Shown one piece after another: positions 5,233 to 10,670 of a stretch of DNA of 10,670 nt. The notes beneath the pieces were generated by a model. That model was not told where the DNA came from and made no database searches. It was given only the letters and a program-made list of their open reading frames with translations. This DNA comes from Desulfobacterales bacterium (GTDB lineage Bacteria > Desulfobacterota > Desulfobacteria > Desulfobacterales > 4be13): the NCBI GenBank assembly GCA_029940115.1, contig JAOZRQ010000207.1, positions 1 through 10,670 of the forward strand, given 5' to 3'. The translations under genes and the position numbers were made by a program. Position 1 is the stretch's first letter. The number at the start of each line of letters is the position of its first letter.

Positions 5233-7260
5233 ATGAGTGATCAGAATGCAGTGAAAATGACCCCCATGAACTATGACAAGGACAGGCCCAAGGCGGAAAA
5301 CCCGGTGAAGATCGAGGACCTGACCTTGCGTGACGGTCATCAGTCCCTTTTTGCCACCCGGGGACGGACCGAAGACATGATTCCCGTGGCGGAAATGCTG
5401 GACGAAGTCGGCTTCTGGGCGTTGGAGACTTGGGGCGGTGCGACCTTTGACACCATGCACCGGTTTCTGAACGAAGATCCGTGGGAAAGGCTCCGCACCC
5501 TGAAGCGATATGCCAAAAAGACCCCCTTTTCCATGCTTCTCCGGGCCCAAAACCTGGTGGGATACAGGAACTACGCGGACGATTTGGCCAAGGCGTTCGT
5601 GGAAAGAACCGCGGCAAACGGCTTGGATATCTTCAGGACGTTTGACGCGCTGAACGACTACCGCAACTTTGAGACGGTCGTCCCGGCGATCAAGGCATGC
5701 GGAAAGCATTTCCAGGGGTGTATCTGCTACACCATGACCGAACCCCGGCTGGGCGGTGAGGTTTATAACCTGGACTACTATGTGAACAAGGCCAAAGACT
5801 TGGAGGCAATGGGCGCGGACAGCATCTGCATCAAGGATATGGCCGGCCTGATCGCTCCGTATGACGCGTATGAGATCGTCAAGGCGTTGAAGGCGACCGT
5901 GAAGCCGCCGATCCACCTGCACAGCCACTTCACCTCCGGCATGTCCGCGATGTCCCATCTGAAGGCGATTGAGGCCGGGGTGGACATCATTGACACCTGC
6001 ATGTCGCCGTATGCTTACCGTACCTCCCACGCGGCCATCGAGCCGCTGGTGATGTCGCTGATCGGGACCAACCGGGACACCGGCTTTGACATCAAGCATC
6101 TCGCCAAGATCAACGAGGTCCTTGAAAAAGAGATCGTGCCGAAATACCGGCATCTGCTGGACGACACGAAGCTGTCGATCATTGACATCAACGTGCTTCT
6201 CCACCAGACCCCGGGCGGGATGCTCTCCAACTTGGTCACTCAGTTGCGGGAGATGGACGCGCTCGACAAGATTGACGAGGTTTACAAGGAACTTCCGAGG
6301 ATCAGGAAAGAGCTCGGCCAGATTCCGCTGGTCACGCCCACCAGCCAGATTGTCGGGATCCAGACCGTGAACAATGTGCTCTTTGATGATGAGAACGAGC
6401 GGTACAAGATGATCACCGCGCAGGTGAAGGACCTCTGCTACGGCCTGTACGGAAAGACCGCGGTTCCCATCGATTCCGAAGTTCAGAAAAAGGCCCTCAA
6501 AGGGTATGCGAGAGGCGAAGAGCCGATCACCTGCCGACCTGCCGAGGTTCTGGAACCTGAACTTGAGAATGCCAAGAGGGATGTGGAAGGGCTGGCGGTG
6601 GACATTGATGACGAGATCATCTACGCCATCTATCCGGTCACCGGCAAACGCTTCCTGAAATGGAAGTACGGCAAGGAGGAAGTGCCGGACGATGTGAAGC
6701 CGATCACTCTGGATCAGGCGAAGGCGAAGCAGGAACTGCTCAAGAAGGCGCTGGCCGGCAAGCTTGTCGAGAAGAAGGACGCACCGGAAAAGGGCGAAAA
6801 CCTCCGCACATTCAACGTGTTTGTGGATGAGGATCATTTTGAGGTCGGTGTGGAGGAGGTCGGCGGAACCCCACTGGTCAGCTATGTGCAACAGTTGCAG
6901 GCGCAGATGCCGGCCATGCCGATGCCGCAGATGGCGGCTCCTGCTGCCCTAGCCCCCGTACCGGCTGCTCCCGCACCCGCGGCCAAACCGGTTGCCGCTC
7001 CCGCGGCCAAACCGGCACCTGCGCCCAAGGCGGCGGAAGCAGTAGATGGAACCCCGCTCACAGCCCCCATGCCCGGCATGATCGTCAAGTATGAGAAAAA
7101 GGTCGGAGACTCGGTCAGCGAAGGGGAGACGGTGGTTGTGTTGGAGGCCATGAAGATGGAGAACGCACTGCCTGCGCCGGTAGGCGGCACGATCAAGTCC
7201 ATCAATTTCGGCAATGGCGATTCAGTGGCAAAGGGTGATGCGCTCTGTGTCATCGGATAA
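5233..7260 (+). CDS. Carboxyltransferase-biotin carrier fusion protein (pyruvate/oxaloacetate carboxyltransferase, transcarboxylase 5S+1.3S type)
   Basis: This 675-residue protein carries a pyruvate carboxyltransferase domain and its own biotin carrier. It would move CO2 between biotin and pyruvate/oxaloacetate. Numbering from ATG 5233, the TIM barrel opens with LTLRDGHQS (30-38; Asp34 a metal ligand). It continues with FRTFDALND, IKDMAGL (Lys201, the position carboxylated in the family) and HLHSHFTSG (His230/His232 metal ligands). A conserved PYC/OADA region follows to about residue 505. Residues about 558-603 are an Ala/Pro/Met swinging linker, and 604-675 a biotinyl domain with EAMKMEN (638-644), Lys641 being the biotinylation site. 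I prefer ATG 5233 to ATG 5224 because AGGAG (5218-5222) is 10 nt from the former and only 1 nt from the latter. It is annotated as OadA or PycB in various genomes. With no sodium-pump beta subunit nearby, a transcarboxylase partner of the upstream 12S-like subunit is the best inference. Confidence 0.9.
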   Translation: MSDQNAVKMTPMNYDKDRPKAENPVKIEDLTLRDGHQSLFATRGRTEDMIPVAEMLDEVGFWALETWGGATFDTMHRFLNEDPWERLRTLKRYAKKTPFSMLLRAQNLVGYRNYADDLAKAFVERTAANGLDIFRTFDALNDYRNFETVVPAIKACGKHFQGCICYTMTEPRLGGEVYNLDYYVNKAKDLEAMGADSICIKDMAGLIAPYDAYEIVKALKATVKPPIHLHSHFTSGMSAMSHLKAIEAGVDIIDTCMSPYAYRTSHAAIEPLVMSLIGTNRDTGFDIKHLAKINEVLEKEIVPKYRHLLDDTKLSIIDINVLLHQTPGGMLSNLVTQLREMDALDKIDEVYKELPRIRKELGQIPLVTPTSQIVGIQTVNNVLFDDENERYKMITAQVKDLCYGLYGKTAVPIDSEVQKKALKGYARGEEPITCRPAEVLEPELENAKRDVEGLAVDIDDEIIYAIYPVTGKRFLKWKYGKEEVPDDVKPITLDQAKAKQELLKKALAGKLVEKKDAPEKGENLRTFNVFVDEDHFEVGVEEVGGTPLVSYVQQLQAQMPAMPMPQMAAPAALAPVPAAPAPAAKPVAAPAAKPAPAPKAAEAVDGTPLTAPMPGMIVKYEKKVGDSVSEGETVVVLEAMKMENALPAPVGGTIKSINFGNGDSVAKGDALCVIG

Positions 7261-7286
7261 ATTTGTCCGTTGTTTGTTGCTTGTTG

Positions 7287-7471
7287 CTGGTCATGACGCT
7301 TTTTGTGGTCTCCGACAGGGTCTGAAAAATGACATCGGATTTCAGGATTGAACGGATATCAAAAAAATCCGTCCCATCCTCCGATCCGTTGTCATATTCC
7401 TGGTCATGACACTTTTTGTGGTCTCCGACAGGGTCTGAAAAATGACATCGGATTTCAGGATTGAACGGATA
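7287..7471. repeat. 72-bp direct repeat, two copies
   Basis: Positions 7287-7358 and 7400-7471 are identical at 71 of 72 positions (G7298 versus A7411), offset by 113 nt and separated by 41 nt. Each copy contains the 8-bp palindrome GTCATGAC and ends in AACGGATA. The near-identity in non-coding DNA implies a recent duplication or recombination. It lies between the convergent ends of the carboxyltransferase cluster and the glycosyltransferase gene. No canonical terminator was found in this stretch for either gene. Confidence 0.9.
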
Positions 7472-7486
7472 CCCCGGCGACCGCCC

Positions 7487-7600
7487 CGGAATCAATTCCG
7501 AGGCTGAAAGCCCAAGCAGGCTGAAGCCAGCTATTACAAAATGACAGTGTGCCTCAGCGCACTTGCGCTCTCAGCCGGGGAATTGATCCCCCGGCGGCTT
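7487..7600. repeat. REP-like palindromic cluster overlapping the 3' end of the glycosyltransferase gene
   Basis: Short perfect hairpins follow one another: CGGAAT/ATTCCG (7487-7492 with 7495-7500), AGCGCA/TGCGCT (7556-7561 with 7564-7569), and a bulged GCCGGGGA ... TCCCCCGGC stem (about 7578-7600). Between them lie repeated GGCTGAA and AAGCC words. The block spans the stop codon (7534-7536) of the minus-strand gene, so that protein's last residues are encoded by repeat DNA. Confidence 0.6.
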
Positions 7601-9873
7601 AGAGGCTTAGAAAATTCGGATTCTGACTCTCCGTCTTGCGATTGCCTATTCCTTACCCGCATTAACTCGCCATAAAGCGTTTCAATATCGTGAATCAGCC
7701 GCTTATGGTCAAACCGCCTTTCCACAAAGGCACGGGCGCGCCTCACACGCGCCTCTCTCTCAGCGATATCGGACGTCACCATGTATGCCAATCCTTGGGC
7801 AAAAGCGGAGGGATCGTCTTTCCGGCAGAGAATGCCCCGCTCACATACCGCAAAGCCATTCTCATTCACCTCGTGCCCGGATTTCGGATTCCGGATTTCG
7901 GATTCCGGATTTCTCCCCTGGAATCGCATCCCGAGCAGATCTGTCACCCCCCCGGCATCTGTGGCAATCACCGGAACCGAGGCGGCCATGGATTCGATGA
8001 TCGAAACAGGCGTCCCCTCGTTCAGAGAGGTGAGGGCCAGAATGTCCAAGTCCGCGTAAACAAAGGGGACATGCTTTATCCACCCACAAAATAGGACATG
8101 ATTCTCCAGCCCTTGTTCCTGAGAATACGCCTCAAGCGTCTCTCGCAGTTCACCGTCCCCCACAATGAGAAACTTCACCCGGGCATCAGGATGCGCTTTG
8201 AGAAACAATCTCGCACCGGCAAAGAACATCTTATGGTTTTTTATGGGAACCAGCCGGCCCACGATGCCGATCAGAAGCGTACGGTCGTCTATCCCCAATG
8301 TCTCTCTGAATGCCCCTTTCAGAGACTGGCTGGAAAAAAAGGGCCGCAAATCAAACCCGAGTTCGATGGTTCTGATTTTGCGGGCCGGGGCAATGCGGTA
8401 TTTCTCTGCAAGCTCCTGCTTCTGGGTATGGCTGATCGCGACAATGACATCCGTCACCCGGCCTAGAAAGCGTTCGACATTCAGAAGCAGCAACGAATTC
8501 AGCCTGCTGAAATAGCCGTCAAAGACATGGCCATGGAAGGTGTGGACCATATGCACCCGACGACTTCCGATCATGTTGTACATCAGCGCGGCAAACCGGC
8601 TGCTGGAGCCGGCCTTTGCCGTGTGGGTATGCAGGATGTCCGGCTTTTCCCGGAAGATCACCTTCAGAATCCGGACAAAGGCCTTCATGTCCGTTCGGAG
8701 ACTGATCTCCCGTTGCAATTCAGGGATGATCACTGGTTTCTTGTCATAAGCATGAAACAGGTACGTCATCTCCCCTTCTTGGGGGGAAATTCGGCCTGCA
8801 ATCAGCTGGGAATCGAATCTTTCCGCATCCAGTCCGTTTGTCAGCAGACAGACATGAATGGCAGGCCCGCCGATGTTCAGACGGGAGATGATCCGGAGAA
8901 TCCTGATTTTCCCCCGCCCCTGCCCGCGTCCAGACACAAAAGAAAGAGAGAGCGTTTGCCCGTGCCCGGCACGGTTGTCGGGCACGGGCAGGGGCGGGGG
9001 CAGGGGTACGAAGGGGAACAGGTTTGAAAGAAGGACAAAAAAGAGACGAATGCTCAGTCCGCCGAATACCAAGGGTTTCAGAAAGCAGAAGGATGAATCG
9101 AGGTATTTGTCGAAAAGACGATACACGCTTTTATGGAATTCAATCGCGGAACGGAACATATGCTTTTCACTGCTCCCCCCCACATAATGATAAACAGAGA
9201 CTTTCGGATGATAGATGACCTTCCATCCCCGTTCCCGCATCCGCCGGCACCAGTCCGCATCTTCCCAGTACATGAAAAACCGCTCGTCCAAAAGTCCCAC
9301 ATCCTCAATCGCCTTTCTCCTGACCATCATGCAGGCCCCGGAGACCCAGTCCACCTCCATGGGCGATTTTCCGTCAGACTTGAGGTTGAGGAGATTTTTC
9401 GAGGTGATCGGGTTTCTCGGGAACCTTCTGGAGAGAAAGGAGGACCGTCCGAAAAACGCGGTCAAAGGCGTGGGAAAGGCTCTGGCAGAATTCTGCAACC
9501 TGCCGTCATGGTCAAGGATTCTGGGGCCGAGTATCCCCACCCTTGGGGTCTCCCGCATAAAACCGAGACAGGTCTCCAAAAAATCGTCCATGAGACAGGT
9601 GTCCGGGTTTAAGAGTAGCAGATACTCGCCCCTTCCCTGTCTGATCCCCTGATTGACCGCCTTGGCAAAGCCGAGATTGGCCGGATTCATGGTAAGATTG
9701 ACTTGGGGAAACTCGGAACGTATTCTGCCGACATGGTCCGTGGATGCATTGTCCTGAACAAAGAACTTTGCAGACAAGCCATCCAGCGATTTCTCAACCG
9801 ATCTGAGGCAATTGATCAGATAGTCGGTGCTGTTGTAATTGACAATGATGATGTCCGTTGAATTCAGATCCAT
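7534..9873 (-). CDS. Two-domain glycosyltransferase (GT2 rhamnosyltransferase-like + GT4), apparently fused through repeat DNA
   Basis: The 779-residue frame starts at ATG 9873; the open frame further upstream is non-coding and crosses a palindromic element. Residues 1 to about 286 are a family 2 transferase: DIIIVNYNS, DNASTD (41-46), NLGFAKAVNQGI, LNPDT (88-92, metal/nucleotide-sugar binding), WVSGACMMVRR, and DERFFMYWEDADWCRRM (196-212). A hydrophobic segment follows at about 264-285. Residues 322 to about 745 are a GT-B family 4 transferase: RILRIISRLNIGGPAIHV, HTHTAKAGSSSR, VGRLVPIKNH (538-547), IVGDGELRETLE, and an E-x7-E motif (Glu619, Glu627). Residues 287-321 (PLPPPLPVP, then GQGRGK) come from a GC-rich palindrome. 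The GT4 half would normally start with Met before KIRILRI, but GGG stands there. It probably serves surface polysaccharide synthesis. These may be two genes fused by repeat insertion, giving either a working fusion or one decaying half. The ribosome site (AAGAAAGAGAG) is weak. Confidence 0.85.
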   Translation of the reverse strand: MDLNSTDIIIVNYNSTDYLINCLRSVEKSLDGLSAKFFVQDNASTDHVGRIRSEFPQVNLTMNPANLGFAKAVNQGIRQGRGEYLLLLNPDTCLMDDFLETCLGFMRETPRVGILGPRILDHDGRLQNSARAFPTPLTAFFGRSSFLSRRFPRNPITSKNLLNLKSDGKSPMEVDWVSGACMMVRRKAIEDVGLLDERFFMYWEDADWCRRMRERGWKVIYHPKVSVYHYVGGSSEKHMFRSAIEFHKSVYRLFDKYLDSSFCFLKPLVFGGLSIRLFFVLLSNLFPFVPLPPPLPVPDNRAGHGQTLSLSFVSGRGQGRGKIRILRIISRLNIGGPAIHVCLLTNGLDAERFDSQLIAGRISPQEGEMTYLFHAYDKKPVIIPELQREISLRTDMKAFVRILKVIFREKPDILHTHTAKAGSSSRFAALMYNMIGSRRVHMVHTFHGHVFDGYFSRLNSLLLLNVERFLGRVTDVIVAISHTQKQELAEKYRIAPARKIRTIELGFDLRPFFSSQSLKGAFRETLGIDDRTLLIGIVGRLVPIKNHKMFFAGARLFLKAHPDARVKFLIVGDGELRETLEAYSQEQGLENHVLFCGWIKHVPFVYADLDILALTSLNEGTPVSIIESMAASVPVIATDAGGVTDLLGMRFQGRNPESEIRNPKSGHEVNENGFAVCERGILCRKDDPSAFAQGLAYMVTSDIAEREARVRRARAFVERRFDHKRLIHDIETLYGELMRVRNRQSQDGESESEFSKPLSRRGINSPAESASALRHTVIL
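7879..7913. repeat. 2.5 copies of a 14-bp tandem repeat inside the GT4 coding region
   Basis: GGATTTCGGATTCC occurs at 7879-7892 and 7893-7906, with a further half copy to 7913. On the coding strand it gives NPESEIRNPKSG, which interrupts the loop between GGVTDLLG and ENGFAVCERGILC of the GT4 domain. The reading frame is preserved although the unit is not a multiple of three. I take it as an insertion of a common extragenic repeat. Confidence 0.8.
8911..9000. repeat. GC-rich nested palindrome at the GT2-GT4 junction
   Basis: CCCCCGCCCCTGCCCG (8911-8926) is the perfect reverse complement of 8985-9000. Inside it GCCCGTGCCCG (8958-8968) pairs perfectly with 8979-8989. The arms overlap at 8985-8989, so two alternative folds exist. 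The element encodes the low-complexity linker of the minus-strand protein and abuts the first recognisable GT4 codon (AAA at 8908-8910). It contains no in-frame stop. Confidence 0.8.
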
Positions 9874-9886
9874 TGTAAAGGTTGCT

Positions 9887-10027
9887 CTCTTTCTTCTGTG
9901 TACAGGACAAAAAATTGGGAATGGGCGAGAAACCCGGCTTTTTCCCAAACGGCCGACCTTCCAACTGCAAGAAAAAGCCGGGTTTCTTTTCCCAATCATT
10001 TTTTTGTCCTGTACACAGCTCTTTCTT
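9887..10027. mobile_element. MITE-like palindromic element with 9-bp target duplication
   Basis: The core at 9896-10018 (123 bp) has arms 9896-9944 and 9971-10018 that are near-perfect reverse complements around a 26-nt loop. The termini are CTGTGTACAGGACAAAAAA, and the inner 17 bp (9928-9944 with 9971-9987) pair perfectly; small indels lie between. The 9-mer CTCTTTCTT occurs directly outside both ends (9887-9895 and 10019-10027), the mark of transposition. There is no coding capacity, so it must be mobilised in trans. The 9-bp duplication and terminal repeats would suit an IS4-like transposase, but the parent IS is not identifiable here. It lies in the 5' untranslated region of the glycosyltransferase gene. 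Confidence 0.85.
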
Positions 10028-10038
10028 ATAAAAAATGT

Positions 10039-10067
10039 AAGATAAGGCATTGTCGGCCTTACGTCAA
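10039..10067 (-). promoter_or_regulatory. Candidate sigma70-like promoter for the glycosyltransferase gene
   Basis: On the minus strand TTGACG (10067-10062) and TATCTT (10044-10039) are separated by 17 nt. Transcription would begin near 10032, so the mRNA leader would include almost the whole 123-bp palindromic element before the ATG at 9873. The promoter predates or survived the insertion, because the element lies wholly downstream of it. Confidence 0.45.
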
Positions 10068-10103
10068 GAGAATATGCCCAATTTGTCTTGCCACAGCCCA
10101 AAA

Positions 10104-10266
10104 TTGCCCTGACATAAGTGTAAACTTAAGGATTCCTACCCGTGAACGTGCCCGTGAACCTGTCCGTTGTCCACACTTTCAGCAACGAGCGCGGTCACGT
10201 CCCACGAACACGGCAGGGCATGGGAAATGGGCATTGGCCCTTGAGTTTACACCTATGTTGCCCTGA
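10104..10266. mobile_element. Second MITE-like element with 9-bp target duplication
   Basis: The core at 10113-10257 (145 bp) is bounded by 19-bp terminal inverted repeats, left CATAAGTGTAAACTTAAGG (10113-10131) and right the reverse complement of CATAGGTGTAAACTCAAGG (10239-10257), 17 of 19 matching. TTGCCCTGA is directly repeated outside both ends (10104-10112 and 10258-10266). The repeat can be extended by CATA, but 9 bp gives the best-fitting termini. The inside is unrelated to the first element, has a CCCGTGAAC direct repeat (10139-10147, 10151-10159) and no gene. Confidence 0.75.
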
Positions 10267-10295
10267 CATACCCTGTCACCTGATGAGATTCAACC

Positions 10296-10326
10296 GACCT
10301 ACGAGGTTTTTGAAACCTCGTAGGTC
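10296..10326. repeat. Perfect 14-bp-stem hairpin
   Basis: GACCTACGAGGTTT (10296-10309) and its exact reverse complement (10313-10326) flank a 3-nt loop. There is no T tract on the plus side and no gene ending here, so it is not a terminator. It ends 14 nt before the -35 box of the downstream gene. It may be a REP-type palindrome or an upstream regulatory structure. Confidence 0.75.
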
Positions 10327-10340
10327 TTGAGTCGAATCAC

Positions 10341-10369
10341 TTGACAAGAACCAAAAAGATGTATATGAT
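10341..10369 (+). promoter_or_regulatory. Strong sigma70-like promoter of the NMT1/THI5-like gene
   Basis: TTGACA at 10341-10346 and TATGAT at 10364-10369 are separated by 17 nt, close to the ideal consensus. The start would be near 10376, giving an untranslated leader of about 60 nt before the ATG at 10439. Confidence 0.6.
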
Positions 10370-10438
10370 CTGGAAAATCATGTCGGTCCGACCTTGACAA
10401 TCGAAAAGAAACAAGTTCGGCAAAAAAAGGAGGGTATT

Positions 10439-10670
10439 ATGAAGAATGTATGGATAAGGATGATGATGGGCCTGCTCATCGTGGCACTCTGTTCAGGACA
10501 GGGCATTGCCAAAGAGCCGCTTCAGCCGGTTACGATCCAACTGAACTGGGTTACAAATGTCCAGTTCGCCGGGGTTTTGCTTGCCAAAGAGCGGGGATGG
10601 TACGAGGAGGCAGGAATTGATCTGACGGTCAGAGGCTGGAAACCTGGGGTTTCACCAATTGCCGAAGTCA
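10439..10670 (+). CDS. Secreted NMT1/THI5-like solute-binding protein, N-terminal part (runs off window)
   Basis: The 77 visible codons begin with a signal peptide: MKNVWIRMMM, a hydrophobic core GLLIVALCSG, and a likely cleavage after GIA. The mature start, PVTIQLNWVTNVQFAGVLLA followed by KERGWYEEAGIDLTV, is typical of the NMT1/THI5 (SsuA-like) periplasmic binding fold. That fold binds pyrimidine thiamine precursors, sulfonates or similar ligands. AAGGAGGG (10427-10434) lies 4 nt before the ATG and a strong promoter is at 10341-10369. The rest of the gene is outside the window. It could be an ABC transporter binding protein or the sensory domain of a histidine kinase or diguanylate cyclase, since in Desulfobacterota this fold is often fused to signalling domains. 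Confidence 0.85.
   Translation, partial: MKNVWIRMMMGLLIVALCSGQGIAKEPLQPVTIQLNWVTNVQFAGVLLAKERGWYEEAGIDLTVRGWKPGVSPIAEV

Noticed and set aside
5197..6891. 564-codon open frame on the minus strand opposite the biotin-carrying carboxyltransferase
   Set aside because: It is antisense to a strongly conserved gene and rich in His/Arg/Val/Leu. It has no recognisable domain and arises from the GC-biased third positions of the real gene.
7352..7372. Terminator for the carboxyltransferase cluster (ACGGAT ... ATCCGT)
   Set aside because: The stem is only 6 bp, the A-rich stretch is in the loop and there is no T tract after it.
9874..10101. N-terminal extension of the glycosyltransferase frame up to 10101
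   Set aside because: It would translate the MITE and the promoter region and has no family similarity. The GT2 domain begins naturally at the ATG at 9873.

Overview
The window looks like a piece of chromosome from a large, repeat-rich anaerobe. A sulfate-reducing Desulfobacterota of the Desulfonema/Desulfosarcina kind is the best guess. This rests on the propionate/methylmalonyl-CoA carboxyltransferase genes, the gingipain-type propeptide remnant, the many toxin-antitoxin fragments and the density of intergenic repeats. No ribosomal RNA or other taxonomic marker is present, so this is inference.

Layout. (1) Positions 1-2192 are a graveyard of joined gene fragments on the + strand: the N-terminus of a VapC/PIN toxin, part of an unrecognised protein, a piece of a gingipain-type (C25) propeptide protein, a probable antitoxin tail, a second VapC N-terminus, a BrnT-like toxin tail, and finally an intact CopG/BrnA-like antitoxin gene (1896-2192). 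(2) Positions 2193-3130 hold no gene but several inverted and direct repeats, a good sigma70-like promoter (2655-2683) and three 65-bp repeats in the presumed leader of the next gene. (3) Positions 3131-7260 form a three-gene metabolic cluster: an acyl-CoA carboxyltransferase subunit (12S/MmdA/PccB type), a 70-residue Ala/Pro-rich protein, and a fused carboxyltransferase-biotin carrier protein (5S plus 1.3S, OadA/PycB type). The first two genes are separated by a 32-unit heptanucleotide array. Together the two enzymes would move a carboxyl group on biotin between methylmalonyl-CoA/propionyl-CoA and oxaloacetate/pyruvate. No biotin carboxylase and no sodium-pump membrane subunit lies in the window, which fits a transcarboxylase. 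(4) Positions 7261-7533 carry a near-perfect 72-bp direct repeat and a REP-like palindrome. (5) Positions 7534-9873 on the - strand are one reading frame made of a GT2 and a GT4 glycosyltransferase. They are joined at a GC-rich palindrome, with a second small repeat inside the GT4 half and a repeat-derived C-terminus. (6) Positions 9874-10438 are a divergent intergenic region with two MITE-like palindromic elements, each flanked by a 9-bp direct duplication, a perfect hairpin and promoters facing both ways. (7) From 10439 a secreted NMT1/THI5-like solute-binding domain begins and runs off the window.

The strongest unusual signal is the load of small palindromic or tandem elements. About ten distinct kinds sit in intergenic DNA, in mRNA leaders, between operon genes and inside a coding frame. 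The best-defined case is a 123-bp element with 48-49-nt arms and a 9-bp target duplication, in the 5' untranslated region of the glycosyltransferase gene and touching its probable ribosome binding site.
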